Source: Sphaerisporangium cinnabarinum
GTDB lineage: Bacteria > Actinomycetota > Actinomycetes > Actinomycetales > Cellulomonadaceae
Length of the DNA: 64,000 nucleotides
Assembly (NCBI GenBank): GCA_003052455.1
Contig: QAPD01000004.1
Coordinates: forward strand, 1 to 64,000
Direction: 5' to 3'
The notes under the pieces were generated by a model. That model saw only the letters and a list, made by a program, of their open reading frames with translations, was not told the DNA's origin and did no database searches. A program made the position numbers and the translations under genes. This document shows, in pieces, positions 41,370 to 49,596 of the stretch (position 1 is the first letter of the stretch; each line of letters starts with the position of its first letter).

Positions 41370-43547
41370 ATGCGCGGCCTGCCCCGCTGGCTCCTCGTCC
41401 CCGCGCTGCTCGGCGCGCTGTTCGTCGTCGTGCCCGTGGTGGCGATGGTCGGGCGCGTGGAGCTCGCGCCGGGTCCGGACGGGACCGGTGGCTTCTGGGC
41501 GCTCGTGACCTCGCCGGCGGCTCTCGACGCGCTCGGCCTGTCGCTGCGCACCGCGCTCGCCGCGACGGCGTGCTGCGTGGTGCTCGGCACGCCCATGGCG
41601 CTCGTCCTCGCGCGCACCACGTTCCCCGGGCAGCGCGTCGCGCGCGCCCTCGTGCTCCTGCCGCTCGTGCTGCCGCCCGTCGTCGGCGGCATCGCGCTGC
41701 TGCACACCTTCGGGCGCCGGGGCCTGATCGGCCGGCACCTCGAGGTGCTGGGGGTCGAGGTCGCGTTCACGACGACGGCCGTCGTGCTGGCGCAGACGTT
41801 CGTCGCGCTGCCGTTCCTCGTGCTCAGCCTGGAGGGTGCCCTGCGCACGCAGGACACGCGCCTCGAGGACGTCGCCGCGACGCTCGGCGCGGGGCCGACG
41901 ACCGTCCTGCGCCGCGTCACGCTCCCCCGCGTGCTGCCGGGCCTGCTGTCGGGCGCCGTGCTCGCGTTCGCGCGCGCCCTCGGCGAGTTCGGGGCGACCC
42001 TGACGTTCGCGGGGGCGCTCCAGGGCGTCACCCAGACGCTGCCGCTCGAGATCTACCTCCAGCGCAGCGCGGACCCGGACAGCGCCGTCGCGCTGTCGTT
42101 CGTGCTCGTCGTGGTCGCGGTCCTCATCACCGCCGTCGTCCACGGGCCCGGCGTGCTCGGGGGCCCCGGCTCCCGCCCGCGGCGCGGCGCCCGGGGCTCC
42201 CTGCCCGACGGCGGCCCGCGCCCCCGCGCCGTCGTCTCCGCTCCCCGGCCGGCCGGCCGGCCGTCTGAGACCTCCGGGAAGCCGGTCCTGCACACCGGAG
42301 CGCCCCCCGCCGCGCTGACCGTGCGCGCCGTCGTGCCGGGGCGGGGGCTCGACGTCGACCTCACCGTCGCGCCGGGCGAGGTCGTGGCGGTGCTCGGTGA
42401 GAACGGGGCGGGCAAGTCCACGCTCGTGCAGGTCGTCGCCGGCCTGCTCACGCGGGGCGAGGCGCCCGGTGCGCGCGTCACCGTCGGGCACGACGACGTC
42501 TCGCGCCTCCCGCCGCGCCGTCGTCACCTCGCGTGGCTGAGCCAGCGCCCGCTGCTGTTCGAGCACCTGTCGGTCGAGGACGACGTGGCGTTCGGCCTCC
42601 GGTCTCGCGGCGTGCCCCGCGCCCGTGCCCGCGGGGAGGCCCGCGACGCGCTCGCCCGCGTCGGCGCGGCGGACCTCGCGCGGCGCCGCTCGACCGACCT
42701 GTCGGGCGGGCAGGCGCAGCGCGTCGCGATCGCCCGGGCGCTCGTGACCGACCCGCGCGTGCTCCTGCTCGACGAGCCGCTCGCGTCGCTCGACGTCGGC
42801 GTCGCGCAGCACGTCCGGACCGTGCTGCACCACGCGCAGCGCGAGCACCCACGCACGACCCTGCTCGTGACGCACGACCTGCTCGACGTGCTGCTCCTCG
42901 CGGACCGCGTCGTCGTGCTGGAGGGCGGCCGCGTCGTCGAGGACGGCCCGGTCGACGCGGTGCTCACGCGGCCGCGGTCGCGGTTCGCCGCGCGCCTCGC
43001 GGGCGTCAACCTGCTCGCGGGGAGCGTCGCGCACGTCGCCGTCCCGGAACCGGCGCGGACGGCGGGCGGTGGTGCGCCAGAGAGAGCGGGCGGGACCGCG
43101 GACGGGACGGACCTGGTGGAGGGAGCGACGGACGCCCCGGGCGCGGAGACCCTCGCGCGCGAGGTGACCGTCGCCGTCGACGGCACCGAGGTCCGCGTGC
43201 GCGGGACGGCGGACGAGCCGCTCGGGGTCGGGGACGGCGCCGTCGCGGTGTTCGAGCCGCGCGCGGTCGCCGTGCACCGCACGACGCCCGAGGGCAGCCC
43301 GCGCAACGCGTACCGGGTCGTCGTGACGAGCGTCGAGCCGCACGGGCCGCTCCTGCGCGTGTGGGGGCGCGCGGTGGGCGCCGACCCGCGCGACCCGACC
43401 GCGGGGGCGACGACCGCCGTCGGGCACGACGCGCCGCGCCTGGCCGCCGATCTCACGCCGCGCGCGGTCGCCGAGCTCGGCCTGGTGCCGGGCGAGCGCG
43501 TGTGGTTCGTCGTCAAGGCGGCCGAGGTCCGCGTGCACGCCCGCTGA
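41370..43547 (+). CDS. modBC: molybdate ABC transporter, fused permease and ATPase (ModB-ModC)
   Basis: This is a 725-aa fusion. Residues about 1-262 are a ModB permease with five or six helices and the EAA-type loop [22 protein letters not shown] Pro/Arg linker follows (about 265-310). ModC then has Walker [10 protein letters not shown] (about 343-351), signature LSGGQAQR (near 440) and Walker B VLLLDEP. A C-terminal part (about 540-725) contains TOBE-like sequence ([21 protein letters not shown]) interrupted by a Gly/Thr-rich insert. modB and modC are usually separate genes. ATG 41370 has a weak site. Confidence 0.93.
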   Translation: MRGLPRWLLVPALLGALFVVVPVVAMVGRVELAPGPDGTGGFWALVTSPAALDALGLSLRTALAATACCVVLGTPMALVLARTTFPGQRVARALVLLPLVLPPVVGGIALLHTFGRRGLIGRHLEVLGVEVAFTTTAVVLAQTFVALPFLVLSLEGALRTQDTRLEDVAATLGAGPTTVLRRVTLPRVLPGLLSGAVLAFARALGEFGATLTFAGALQGVTQTLPLEIYLQRSADPDSAVALSFVLVVVAVLITAVVHGPGVLGGPGSRPRRGARGSLPDGGPRPRAVVSAPRPAGRPSETSGKPVLHTGAPPAALTVRAVVPGRGLDVDLTVAPGEVVAVLGENGAGKSTLVQVVAGLLTRGEAPGARVTVGHDDVSRLPPRRRHLAWLSQRPLLFEHLSVEDDVAFGLRSRGVPRARARGEARDALARVGAADLARRRSTDLSGGQAQRVAIARALVTDPRVLLLDEPLASLDVGVAQHVRTVLHHAQREHPRTTLLVTHDLLDVLLLADRVVVLEGGRVVEDGPVDAVLTRPRSRFAARLAGVNLLAGSVAHVAVPEPARTAGGGAPERAGGTADGTDLVEGATDAPGAETLAREVTVAVDGTEVRVRGTADEPLGVGDGAVAVFEPRAVAVHRTTPEGSPRNAYRVVVTSVEPHGPLLRVWGRAVGADPRDPTAGATTAVGHDAPRLAADLTPRAVAELGLVPGERVWFVVKAAEVRVHAR

Positions 43548-43557
43548 GCCCGCGGGA

Positions 43558-43576
43558 CCCGTCAGCCCTCGACGGG
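43558..43576. terminator. weak hairpin between modBC and gntR
   Basis: CCCGTC (43558-43563), 7-nt loop, GACGGG (43571-43576), between convergent genes 44 bp apart. The short stem makes this tentative. Confidence 0.35.
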
Positions 43577-43591
43577 ACCGGGGCGTGCCGC

Positions 43592-44296
43592 TCAGGCGGG
43601 AGCGGGCGGGACTCCGCCGAGCGCGGTGCGCACCTCGCCGACGATCGCGGCCATCGCGGCCTCGGCGGCCTCCGGGTCGCCGTCCGCGACCGCGCGCGCG
43701 ACGGCCTCGTGCTGGTCGAGGGCCTCGGGGACGGGCGAGGCGGGCATGAGGCCGAGGTGCGTCCGGCCGCTGAGGACGGCCGCGACGACCCCCGCGAGCG
43801 CGCCGAACATCTCGTTGCCGCTCGCGCGGAGCAGGATCTCGTGGAACCGGACGTCGAGCGCGAGGAACTCCTCGAGGTCGCCCGCCTCCCCGAGCAGGCG
43901 CATGCGCCCGGCGGCGGCGACGAGCTCGGCGCGCTCGGCGGGCGTGGCGTGGAGCGCGGCTCCGGCGGCGGCGAGCGGCTCGACGGCGTGCCGCAGCTCG
44001 GTGAGCGTGCGGAGCTGCGGGTCGCGGCCGGGGCCCTCCAGCCGCCAGCGGATGACGCGCGGGTCGAGCACGTTCCAGTCCTCGATGCCGAGCACGACGA
44101 TCCCGACGCGGCGCCTCGACCGGACGAGGCCGAGCCCTTCGAGGAGCCGCATGACCTCGCGCGCGACGGTGCGCGACACCCCGAACTCGGAGCCGATCGA
44201 CTCCAGGGTCAGCGGCGTGCCCGCGGGGACGTCGCCGCTGGTGATGCGACGTCCGAGCGAGTCGAGCACGGTGGTGTGCAGGACCGTCGTCGCCAT
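43592..44296 (-). CDS. gntR: FadR-subfamily GntR regulator of gluconate genes
   Basis: This 234-aa protein has an N-terminal winged helix (about 8-70; GTPLTLESIGSEFGVSRTVAREVMRLLEGLGLV) and a C-terminal FCD effector domain (about 90-220, with metal-site-type His/Asp residues in FLALDVRFHEILLRASGN). It is divergent from gntK-gntP, and two operator-like repeats lie in the gap, so it is most likely a gluconate-responsive repressor of those genes and of itself. ATG 44296 is set by TAGGCT 7 nt upstream. The assignment to gluconate rests on context. Confidence 0.88.
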   Translation of the reverse strand: MATTVLHTTVLDSLGRRITSGDVPAGTPLTLESIGSEFGVSRTVAREVMRLLEGLGLVRSRRRVGIVVLGIEDWNVLDPRVIRWRLEGPGRDPQLRTLTELRHAVEPLAAAGAALHATPAERAELVAAAGRMRLLGEAGDLEEFLALDVRFHEILLRASGNEMFGALAGVVAAVLSGRTHLGLMPASPVPEALDQHEAVARAVADGDPEAAEAAMAAIVGEVRTALGGVPPAPA

Positions 44297-44303
44297 GCTT
44301 CGC

Positions 44304-44309
44304 AGCCTA
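44304..44309 (-). promoter_or_regulatory. -10 box TAGGCT of gntR
   Basis: TAGGCT on the minus strand ends 7 nt before ATG 44296. The first operator repeat lies 9 bp upstream of it. Confidence 0.5.
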
Positions 44310-44318
44310 GTGGCGGCC

Positions 44319-44356
44319 AATGGTGCTATCAATCACTTGCCAAAGGTGCTACCAAT
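44319..44356. promoter_or_regulatory. paired GntR operators in the gntR-gntK gap
   Basis: Two direct 15-bp repeats, AATGGTGCTATCAAT (44319-44333) and AAAGGTGCTACCAAT (44342-44356), are 23 bp apart start to start. On the minus strand they read ATTGATAGCACCATT and ATTGGTAGCACCTTT. As I recall it, the Corynebacterium GntR1/GntR2 site contains GATAGTACCAAT, which is similar. They stand out as A/T-rich in a GC-rich region and cover the likely gntK promoter. Confidence 0.75.
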
Positions 44357-44463
44357 ACCCCACAGTGGAGGCCGAGGACGACCACGACGGTCGCCACCGG
44401 GACGGCCGGGGCCGCCGCGCCCCGACCCGACCGGACGCCCCTACCCGACACGGAAGTCGACAC

Positions 44464-45054
44464 ATGGACACCGACGTCAGCTCCACCGACCGGCCCGACG
44501 ACACCGGGCACCACCCCCTGCCCCAGCACCTCGTCGTCATGGGCGTCGCCGGCTCGGGCAAGACCACCGTCGCGACGCTGCTCGCGCAGCGCCTCGGCAC
44601 CGAGTACGCGGAGGCCGACCGCTTCCACCCGCAGGCCAACATCGACAAGATGAGCGCCGGGACGCCGCTCACCGACGACGACCGGTGGCCCTGGCTCGAG
44701 GCGATCCGCGACTGGCTGAGCAGCGAGGCGGAGGCCGGCAGGTCCGGCGTCGTCACGTGCTCCGCGCTCAAGCGCACCTACCGCGACCTGCTGCGCACCG
44801 CCCGCGGCGAGGTGTGCTTCGTCCACCTCGACGGCACCCCCGAGCTCCTCGCCGAGCGCATGCAGCACCGCAGCGGGCACTTCATGCCCACGTCGCTCCT
44901 GCCGTCCCAGCTCGCCACGCTCGAGCCCCTGGCCGACGACGAGCCCGGCTTCACCGTCGACGTGACCCTCGCGCCCGACGCGATCGCGGACCTCGTCCTG
45001 GAGCGCCGCGCCGACGGCGCCGCGCCCGCGCGCGGGACGGAGGCGCGCCCGTGA
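44464..45054 (+). CDS. gntK: gluconokinase
   Basis: This enzyme phosphorylates gluconate to 6-phosphogluconate for the pentose phosphate pathway. It is 196 aa, the usual GntK length plus about 20 N-terminal residues. The P-loop is GVAGSGKTT (about 27-35), followed by the gluconokinase blocks EADRFHPQANIDKMSAGTPL, DDDRWPWL, CSALKRTYRDLLR and GHFMPTSLLPSQ. ATG 44464 is used with about 100 nt of leader holding the operators. Its stop overlaps the permease start (GTGA), so uptake and phosphorylation are coupled. Confidence 0.94.
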   Translation: MDTDVSSTDRPDDTGHHPLPQHLVVMGVAGSGKTTVATLLAQRLGTEYAEADRFHPQANIDKMSAGTPLTDDDRWPWLEAIRDWLSSEAEAGRSGVVTCSALKRTYRDLLRTARGEVCFVHLDGTPELLAERMQHRSGHFMPTSLLPSQLATLEPLADDEPGFTVDVTLAPDAIADLVLERRADGAAPARGTEARP

Positions 45055-46466
45055 TCGCCACCCTCGCCCAGCACGCCCCGGCGCTCGCGACCGTCGCGCG
45101 CGCCGCGGAGGACTCCCCCGCCACCGACGCCGGCACCGCCCAGCTCATCCTGGCGGCCGTCGTCGGCATCGCGACGATCGTCGTGCTCATCGTGTGGCTC
45201 AAGCTGCACCCGTTCCTCGCGCTGATGATCGGCTCGGCCGTGCTCGCGGTCGTCGCGGGCATCGACTTCGTCGACGCGTTCACCAGCTTCTCGGCCGGGC
45301 TCGGCTCGACCGTCGCCGGGGTCGGCGTGCTCATCGCGCTCGGCGCGATCATCGGCAAGCTGCTCATCGACTCCGGGGGCGCCGACCAGATCGTCGACAC
45401 GATCCTCGGCAAGACCTCGACCCAGCGCCTGCCGTGGGCCATGGCGCTCATCGCCTTCGTCATCGGCATCCCGCTGTTCTTCGAGGTCGGCGTCGTGCTC
45501 CTCGTCCCCGTGGTCATGCTCGTCGCGAAGCGCGTCCGCACGAACCCGATCCTCGTCGGCATCCCGGCGCTCGCCGGCCTGTCCGCGCTGCACGGCCTCG
45601 TGCCGCCGCACCCCGGGCCGCTGCTCGCGATCGACGCGCTCGGCGCCGACCTCGGTCTCACGCTCGGCCTCGGCCTGCTCGTCGCGATCCCGACCGTCAT
45701 CGTCGCCGGACCGCTGCTCGCCAAGCCCCTCGCGCGCTGGGTCCCGCTCCCGCCGCCCACGTCCGTGCTCGGCATCACCGAGCGCGACGAGGACGCCCCG
45801 CGCCCCAGCTTCGCGGTGTCCGTCGGCGTCGTCCTGCTGCCGGTGATCCTCATGCTGGCCCGCACCCTCGTCGAGGTCACCGGGTCCATCGACACCGGCT
45901 GGGGCCGCGTCTTCGAGTTCATCGGCACGCCGCTCGTCGCGCTGCTCATCACCGCGCTCGCCTCGCTCGTCGTGCTGGGCTCCGCGCTCGGCCGCACCCG
46001 CGACCAGGTGAGCAAGCTCGTCGACTCGTCGTTCGCGCCGATCGCGGGCATCCTCCTCATCGTCGGCGCCGGCGGCGGCTTCAAGCAGACGCTCGTCGAC
46101 TCGGGCGTCGGGGACGTCGTCGCGAAGGGCATCTCGGACGCGAACATCACGCCGCTGCTCGCGGGCTGGATCGTCGCCGTCCTCATCCGCGTCGCCACCG
46201 GCTCCGCGACCGTCGCGACCATCACCGCCGCGGGCATCATGGCGCCGATCGCGGCCGACCTCCCCCCGACGCACGCGGCGCTGCTCGTGCTCTCCATCGG
46301 GGCCGGGTCGGTGTTCCTCTCCCACGTCAACGACGCCGGCTTCTGGCTCGTCAAGGAGTACTTCGGCATGACGGTCGGGCAGACGTTCAAGACGTGGTCC
46401 CTCATGGAGTGCGTGCTGTCCGTCGTGGCGCTCGTCGTCGTCCTGCTCCTGGGGCTCGTCGTCTAG
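45051..46466 (+). CDS. gntP: gluconate:H+ symporter, GntP family
   Basis: This is a membrane gluconate permease of 471 aa with about 12-14 segments. Family-specific blocks are IGKLLIDSGGADQIVDTIL, IGIPLFFEVGVVLLVPVV, the substrate-loop-like HGLVPPHPGPLLAID, RVATGSATVATITAAGIM and LSHVNDAGFWLVKEYFG. GTG 45051 overlaps the gntK stop. A strong terminator hairpin follows 27 bp after its stop, closing the operon. Related sugar acids cannot be excluded, but the kinase next door supports gluconate. Confidence 0.94.
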   Translation: MIATLAQHAPALATVARAAEDSPATDAGTAQLILAAVVGIATIVVLIVWLKLHPFLALMIGSAVLAVVAGIDFVDAFTSFSAGLGSTVAGVGVLIALGAIIGKLLIDSGGADQIVDTILGKTSTQRLPWAMALIAFVIGIPLFFEVGVVLLVPVVMLVAKRVRTNPILVGIPALAGLSALHGLVPPHPGPLLAIDALGADLGLTLGLGLLVAIPTVIVAGPLLAKPLARWVPLPPPTSVLGITERDEDAPRPSFAVSVGVVLLPVILMLARTLVEVTGSIDTGWGRVFEFIGTPLVALLITALASLVVLGSALGRTRDQVSKLVDSSFAPIAGILLIVGAGGGFKQTLVDSGVGDVVAKGISDANITPLLAGWIVAVLIRVATGSATVATITAAGIMAPIAADLPPTHAALLVLSIGAGSVFLSHVNDAGFWLVKEYFGMTVGQTFKTWSLMECVLSVVALVVVLLLGLVV

Positions 46467-46492
46467 CGACCGGCGACTCCGCAGCACGGCGA

Positions 46493-46523
46493 GGACCGCC
46501 CGGGCGCACGGCCCGGGCGGTCC
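46493..46523. terminator. strong terminator hairpin between gntP and the chaplin-like gene
   Basis: GGACCGCCCGGG (46493-46504) and CCCGGGCGGTCC (46512-46523) form a perfect 12-bp stem with a 7-nt loop. It lies between convergent genes and can serve both. Confidence 0.85.
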
Positions 46524-46538
46524 TGCCGTCTCTGGACG

Positions 46539-48239
46539 TCAGCTCCGGTCGGTGAAGACCGGGGTGTAGGCGTCCGGGTCCGCGACCCAGGACTTCCGGC
46601 GGAAGCGCTGGAGCGACAGACCGAGCAGCGTCAGCAGCCCGGCCATCACGAGCAGACCGAGGTCACCGCCCGCGCCCGTCGTGGCGAGGGCGGTCGGGCC
46701 CGACGCCGTGACGGCGCCCGACGCGGCCGTCGCCGCGCCGGTCGCGGTGCCGGCCGAGACGCCCGTCCCCGTGCTGACGGGGTCGAGCACCCGGGTCACC
46801 GTGCCGCCGTTCGTCCCCGGGTCGGTCGGGTCGGTCGGGTCCGTCGGGTCCGTCGGGTCCGTCGGGTCCGTCGGGTCCGTCGGGTCCGTCGGGTCGGTCG
46901 GGTCCGTCGGGTCCGTGGGGTCGGTCGGCACGACGGCGGCCGTCGGGCACCCCGCGGAGGCGTCGCCCAGGAGGCCCACACCCACGCCGCAGACCGTCAC
47001 GGGCACGGTCACCGGCAGGTCGACGTCCAGGTCGGGCAGCGCCCCGAGGACGCCGTCCTCACCGAGAACGCCGTCGAGCACGCCGCCGTCGCCCAGCAGC
47101 CCGTCCTCGCCCAGCACGCCGTCGAGCAGACCGTCGCCGGACGAGCCGCCGAGCAGGTCGTCCACGAGACCGTCCTCGCCGAGCACGCCGTCCAGGAGGC
47201 CGTCGCTCTCGCCGAGCAGACCGCCCCCGAGGAGACCGTCGCCCAGCAGGTCCTCGACGAGGCCGTCCTCGCCGAGGACGCCGTCGAGCAGGCCCGAGCC
47301 GTCGGTGCCGCCGGCCGAGCCGGTGCCGTCGCCCGAGCCCTCGCCGGCCGTCCCGCCGCCGACCGTGGCGTCACCGCCCACGCCGACAGCGACACCCGAC
47401 ACGTCCACCGGGACCGTCACCGGCACGTCGACGTCCACGCCGGACGCCTCCTCGCCGGTCGAGCCCTCGGTCCCGTCACCGGCCGCAGGAGCCGACGGCT
47501 GCGCCGCCGGAGCCGGGGCCACCGTGGCGTCACCCAGGACACCGGCAGCAACCCCCGACACGTTCACCGGGACCGTCACCGGCACGTCGACGTCCACCCC
47601 GGACGCCGTCCCACCGGTCGAGCCCTCGGCGCCATCACCGGCCGCAGGGGCCGACGGCTGCGCCACCGGAGCCGGCGTCACCGCCGCGTCACCCAGGACA
47701 CCCGCAGCGACCCCCGACACGTCCACCGGAACCGTCACCGGCACGTCGAGGTCGATGTTCGCGGGGCCCGCCCCCGTGGCGGGAGCGGGCTCCGGCGCAG
47801 GAGCAGGCTCCGGCGCGGGCGCCGGGTCGGCCGCCGGAGCCTGGGTCACCGCGGCGTCACCCAGGACACCGGCAGCGACCCCGGACACGTCCACCGGGAT
47901 GGTCACCGGCACGTCGACGTCCACGTCCGCGGGAGCCGCCGGAGCGGGCTCCGGTGCGGGCGCAGGCGCCGGTGCAGGCGCCGGCTCGGGGGTGACGGCG
48001 GCATCGCCCAGGGCGCCCACCGCGACGTCGGACACGGTCACGGGGACGTGCACGGGCACGTCGACCGCGACGTCGGGCAGGACCTCGGTCACCTGGCTCA
48101 GCGGAGCCTCGACCGACACGTCCAGTCCGAGATCGCCGAGGAGGTCGCCCTCGGCTGCGTGGGCCGCTCCGGCCCCGACGACCACGAGGCCGCCTGTGAC
48201 GAGCGCTGTGCGCAGCGCGCGCCGGACGAAGGTGTGCAT
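46539..48239 (-). CDS. chaplin-like repetitive surface protein with LAXTG sorting signal
   Basis: This 566-aa exported protein has a signal peptide ending near GAAHA (about 28). Six degenerate repeats follow, patterned D-x-D-V-P-V-x-V-P-V-x-V-S/C-G-V-x-x-G-x-x-G-D-A and separated by Ala/Pro/Glu-rich linkers. The last repeat (VPVTVCGVGVGLLGDASAGC) carries the paired Cys of chaplin (DUF320) domains; the other five have Ser at the first Cys position. Next come LLDGVLGEDG repeats and about twelve Pro-Thr-Asp triplets. LATTG (518-522), a hydrophobic helix and a basic tail fit class E sortase anchoring. A surface amyloid or coat role is inferred. Confidence 0.8.
   Translation of the reverse strand: MHTFVRRALRTALVTGGLVVVGAGAAHAAEGDLLGDLGLDVSVEAPLSQVTEVLPDVAVDVPVHVPVTVSDVAVGALGDAAVTPEPAPAPAPAPAPEPAPAAPADVDVDVPVTIPVDVSGVAAGVLGDAAVTQAPAADPAPAPEPAPAPEPAPATGAGPANIDLDVPVTVPVDVSGVAAGVLGDAAVTPAPVAQPSAPAAGDGAEGSTGGTASGVDVDVPVTVPVNVSGVAAGVLGDATVAPAPAAQPSAPAAGDGTEGSTGEEASGVDVDVPVTVPVDVSGVAVGVGGDATVGGGTAGEGSGDGTGSAGGTDGSGLLDGVLGEDGLVEDLLGDGLLGGGLLGESDGLLDGVLGEDGLVDDLLGGSSGDGLLDGVLGEDGLLGDGGVLDGVLGEDGVLGALPDLDVDLPVTVPVTVCGVGVGLLGDASAGCPTAAVVPTDPTDPTDPTDPTDPTDPTDPTDPTDPTDPTDPTDPGTNGGTVTRVLDPVSTGTGVSAGTATGAATAASGAVTASGPTALATTGAGGDLGLLVMAGLLTLLGLSLQRFRRKSWVADPDAYTPVFTDRS
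46819..46929 (-). repeat. 9-bp tandem repeat coding for (Pro-Thr-Asp)n
   Basis: About twelve 9-bp units (GGGTCCGTC / GGGTCGGTC on the plus strand) lie in the wall-spanning part of the chaplin-like gene. Copy number changes would keep the frame, so spacer length can vary between strains. Confidence 0.85.
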
Positions 48240-48326
48240 GATCGTTTCTCTTTCCTGCTCAGAAGTGGCTGGCGCACGACGGCGCCGGGTCGCGTGTGCC
48301 GCGCTCGGGGCGCGACGCGAGCCACG

Positions 48327-49490
48327 TCAGGCAGGAGAGACGGGGACCTCGAAGAAGGTCGAGGGGTGCTTCGACCGCGCGTCGTCCACGACGGCGGTCC
48401 AGGAGGAGAGCGCGGGGGCGTCGGCACCGCTGCCGACCGCCGCGAGCTCGCCGCCCGCCCCGGCGCGCTGCGCGCTGCCGGAGGGCGAGGGGGTGGTACC
48501 GGGACCGCCGTCGGAGGGGACGTCCCCGAGGCCGGTCGGCCCGTCGGAGGGCAGCGCCGCACCGGGCGGCGCGCCGGTCGGTGCGACGTCGACCGCCGCC
48601 GTCCGGGCGCGCGCGTCCGAGGCCCCGGGGCCGTCGCGGTCCGCCGTGGTCGCGGGGGCCACGGCGGTCGCGGGTGCGGCGGGCGGGGGCACGGGGGCAG
48701 CGGTCACCGTCGGGGCGACGACGACCTTCCCCGGGTCGGCCGTGCCCGGGCCAGGAGTCGACGGCCCGTCGACCACCGGGTCGTCCGTGCCCGGACCGCC
48801 CGTGCCGGGCGTCCCGGGGAGCAGCGGCGTCAGCGGGTCCAGCGGAGCGAGCGGGCCCGTGACGGGGCCGAGGATCGGGTCGGTCACGGGGGCCAGGACG
48901 TCGAGGACCGGCGTCAGCGCCTCCAGGACCGGGGTGACCGGGTCGAGCGCAGGCGAGACCGCCTCGAGCACGGGGTTCGCCACGGGGGCGACCGCCTCGA
49001 CGACGGGCGTCGCGGCCGGCGCGACGGCGTCGAGCACCGGCGTGGTCACGGGAGCGACGGCGTCGGTCACCGGCTGCACGACGGGCGCCACCGGCTCGAC
49101 GACCTGCTCGACCACGGGGGCGACGGGCTCGACCACCTGCTCGACCACGGGAGCGACGGGCCGCGCGACCTCCTCGACCACCGGGGCGACGGGGGCGACG
49201 ACCTGCTCCACGACCGGGGCGACGGGCTGGACCACGGGGGCGACGACGTCGCGCACGACGGGCTTCACCACGTCCTGGACGACGGGGTCGACGACGGTCT
49301 GCACCGTCGACGTGACGGGAGAGAGGGCCGTGCCGAGCCCGAGCGGGTCGTCCGCGGCGGACGCACCACCTGCGGTCGCGACGGCGAACGCGAGGCCGGC
49401 ACCGAGACCGCCTCCGGCGACGAGCGCGCGCACGAGCCAGCGACGGGCGGCCGGTGCGCGCCTGCCCTGCGCGTCGTGCGTCGCGTCCAT
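48327..49490 (-). CDS. exported protein with Pro-Val-Val repeats, unknown
   Basis: This 387-aa protein has a long signal peptide (cleavage probably after GGASA, 45). Residues about 55-205 are near-perfect repeats of the type APVVEQVVEPV and APVxxPVLDAV, in which Pro and Val alternate with acidic residues. A Pro/Gly/Thr-rich region and a final DDARSKHPSTFFEVPV follow. No sorting signal or second membrane segment is seen, so it is probably secreted or loosely wall-bound. It lies 87 bp upstream of the chaplin-like gene on the same strand, suggesting shared surface assembly. No family is recognised. Confidence 0.75.
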   Translation of the reverse strand: MDATHDAQGRRAPAARRWLVRALVAGGGLGAGLAFAVATAGGASAADDPLGLGTALSPVTSTVQTVVDPVVQDVVKPVVRDVVAPVVQPVAPVVEQVVAPVAPVVEEVARPVAPVVEQVVEPVAPVVEQVVEPVAPVVQPVTDAVAPVTTPVLDAVAPAATPVVEAVAPVANPVLEAVSPALDPVTPVLEALTPVLDVLAPVTDPILGPVTGPLAPLDPLTPLLPGTPGTGGPGTDDPVVDGPSTPGPGTADPGKVVVAPTVTAAPVPPPAAPATAVAPATTADRDGPGASDARARTAAVDVAPTGAPPGAALPSDGPTGLGDVPSDGGPGTTPSPSGSAQRAGAGGELAAVGSGADAPALSSWTAVVDDARSKHPSTFFEVPVSPA

Positions 49491-49596
49491 CGTGTGCCCC
49501 GTGGGTCGTCGGTGCAGCGAAGGGGCGGGCCGTGGAGCCCGTCCGAGGTCACGGTAGGCACGGGAGTGTGACGCCCACCACTCGGCGCGCCGGATT

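Noticed and set aside
46819-46929. Short direct repeats resembling a CRISPR array
   Set aside because: Units are 9 bp, contiguous, without spacers, and code for Pro-Thr-Asp in a good frame. The 18-bp array at 53205-53276 is rejected for the same reason. No cas genes are present.
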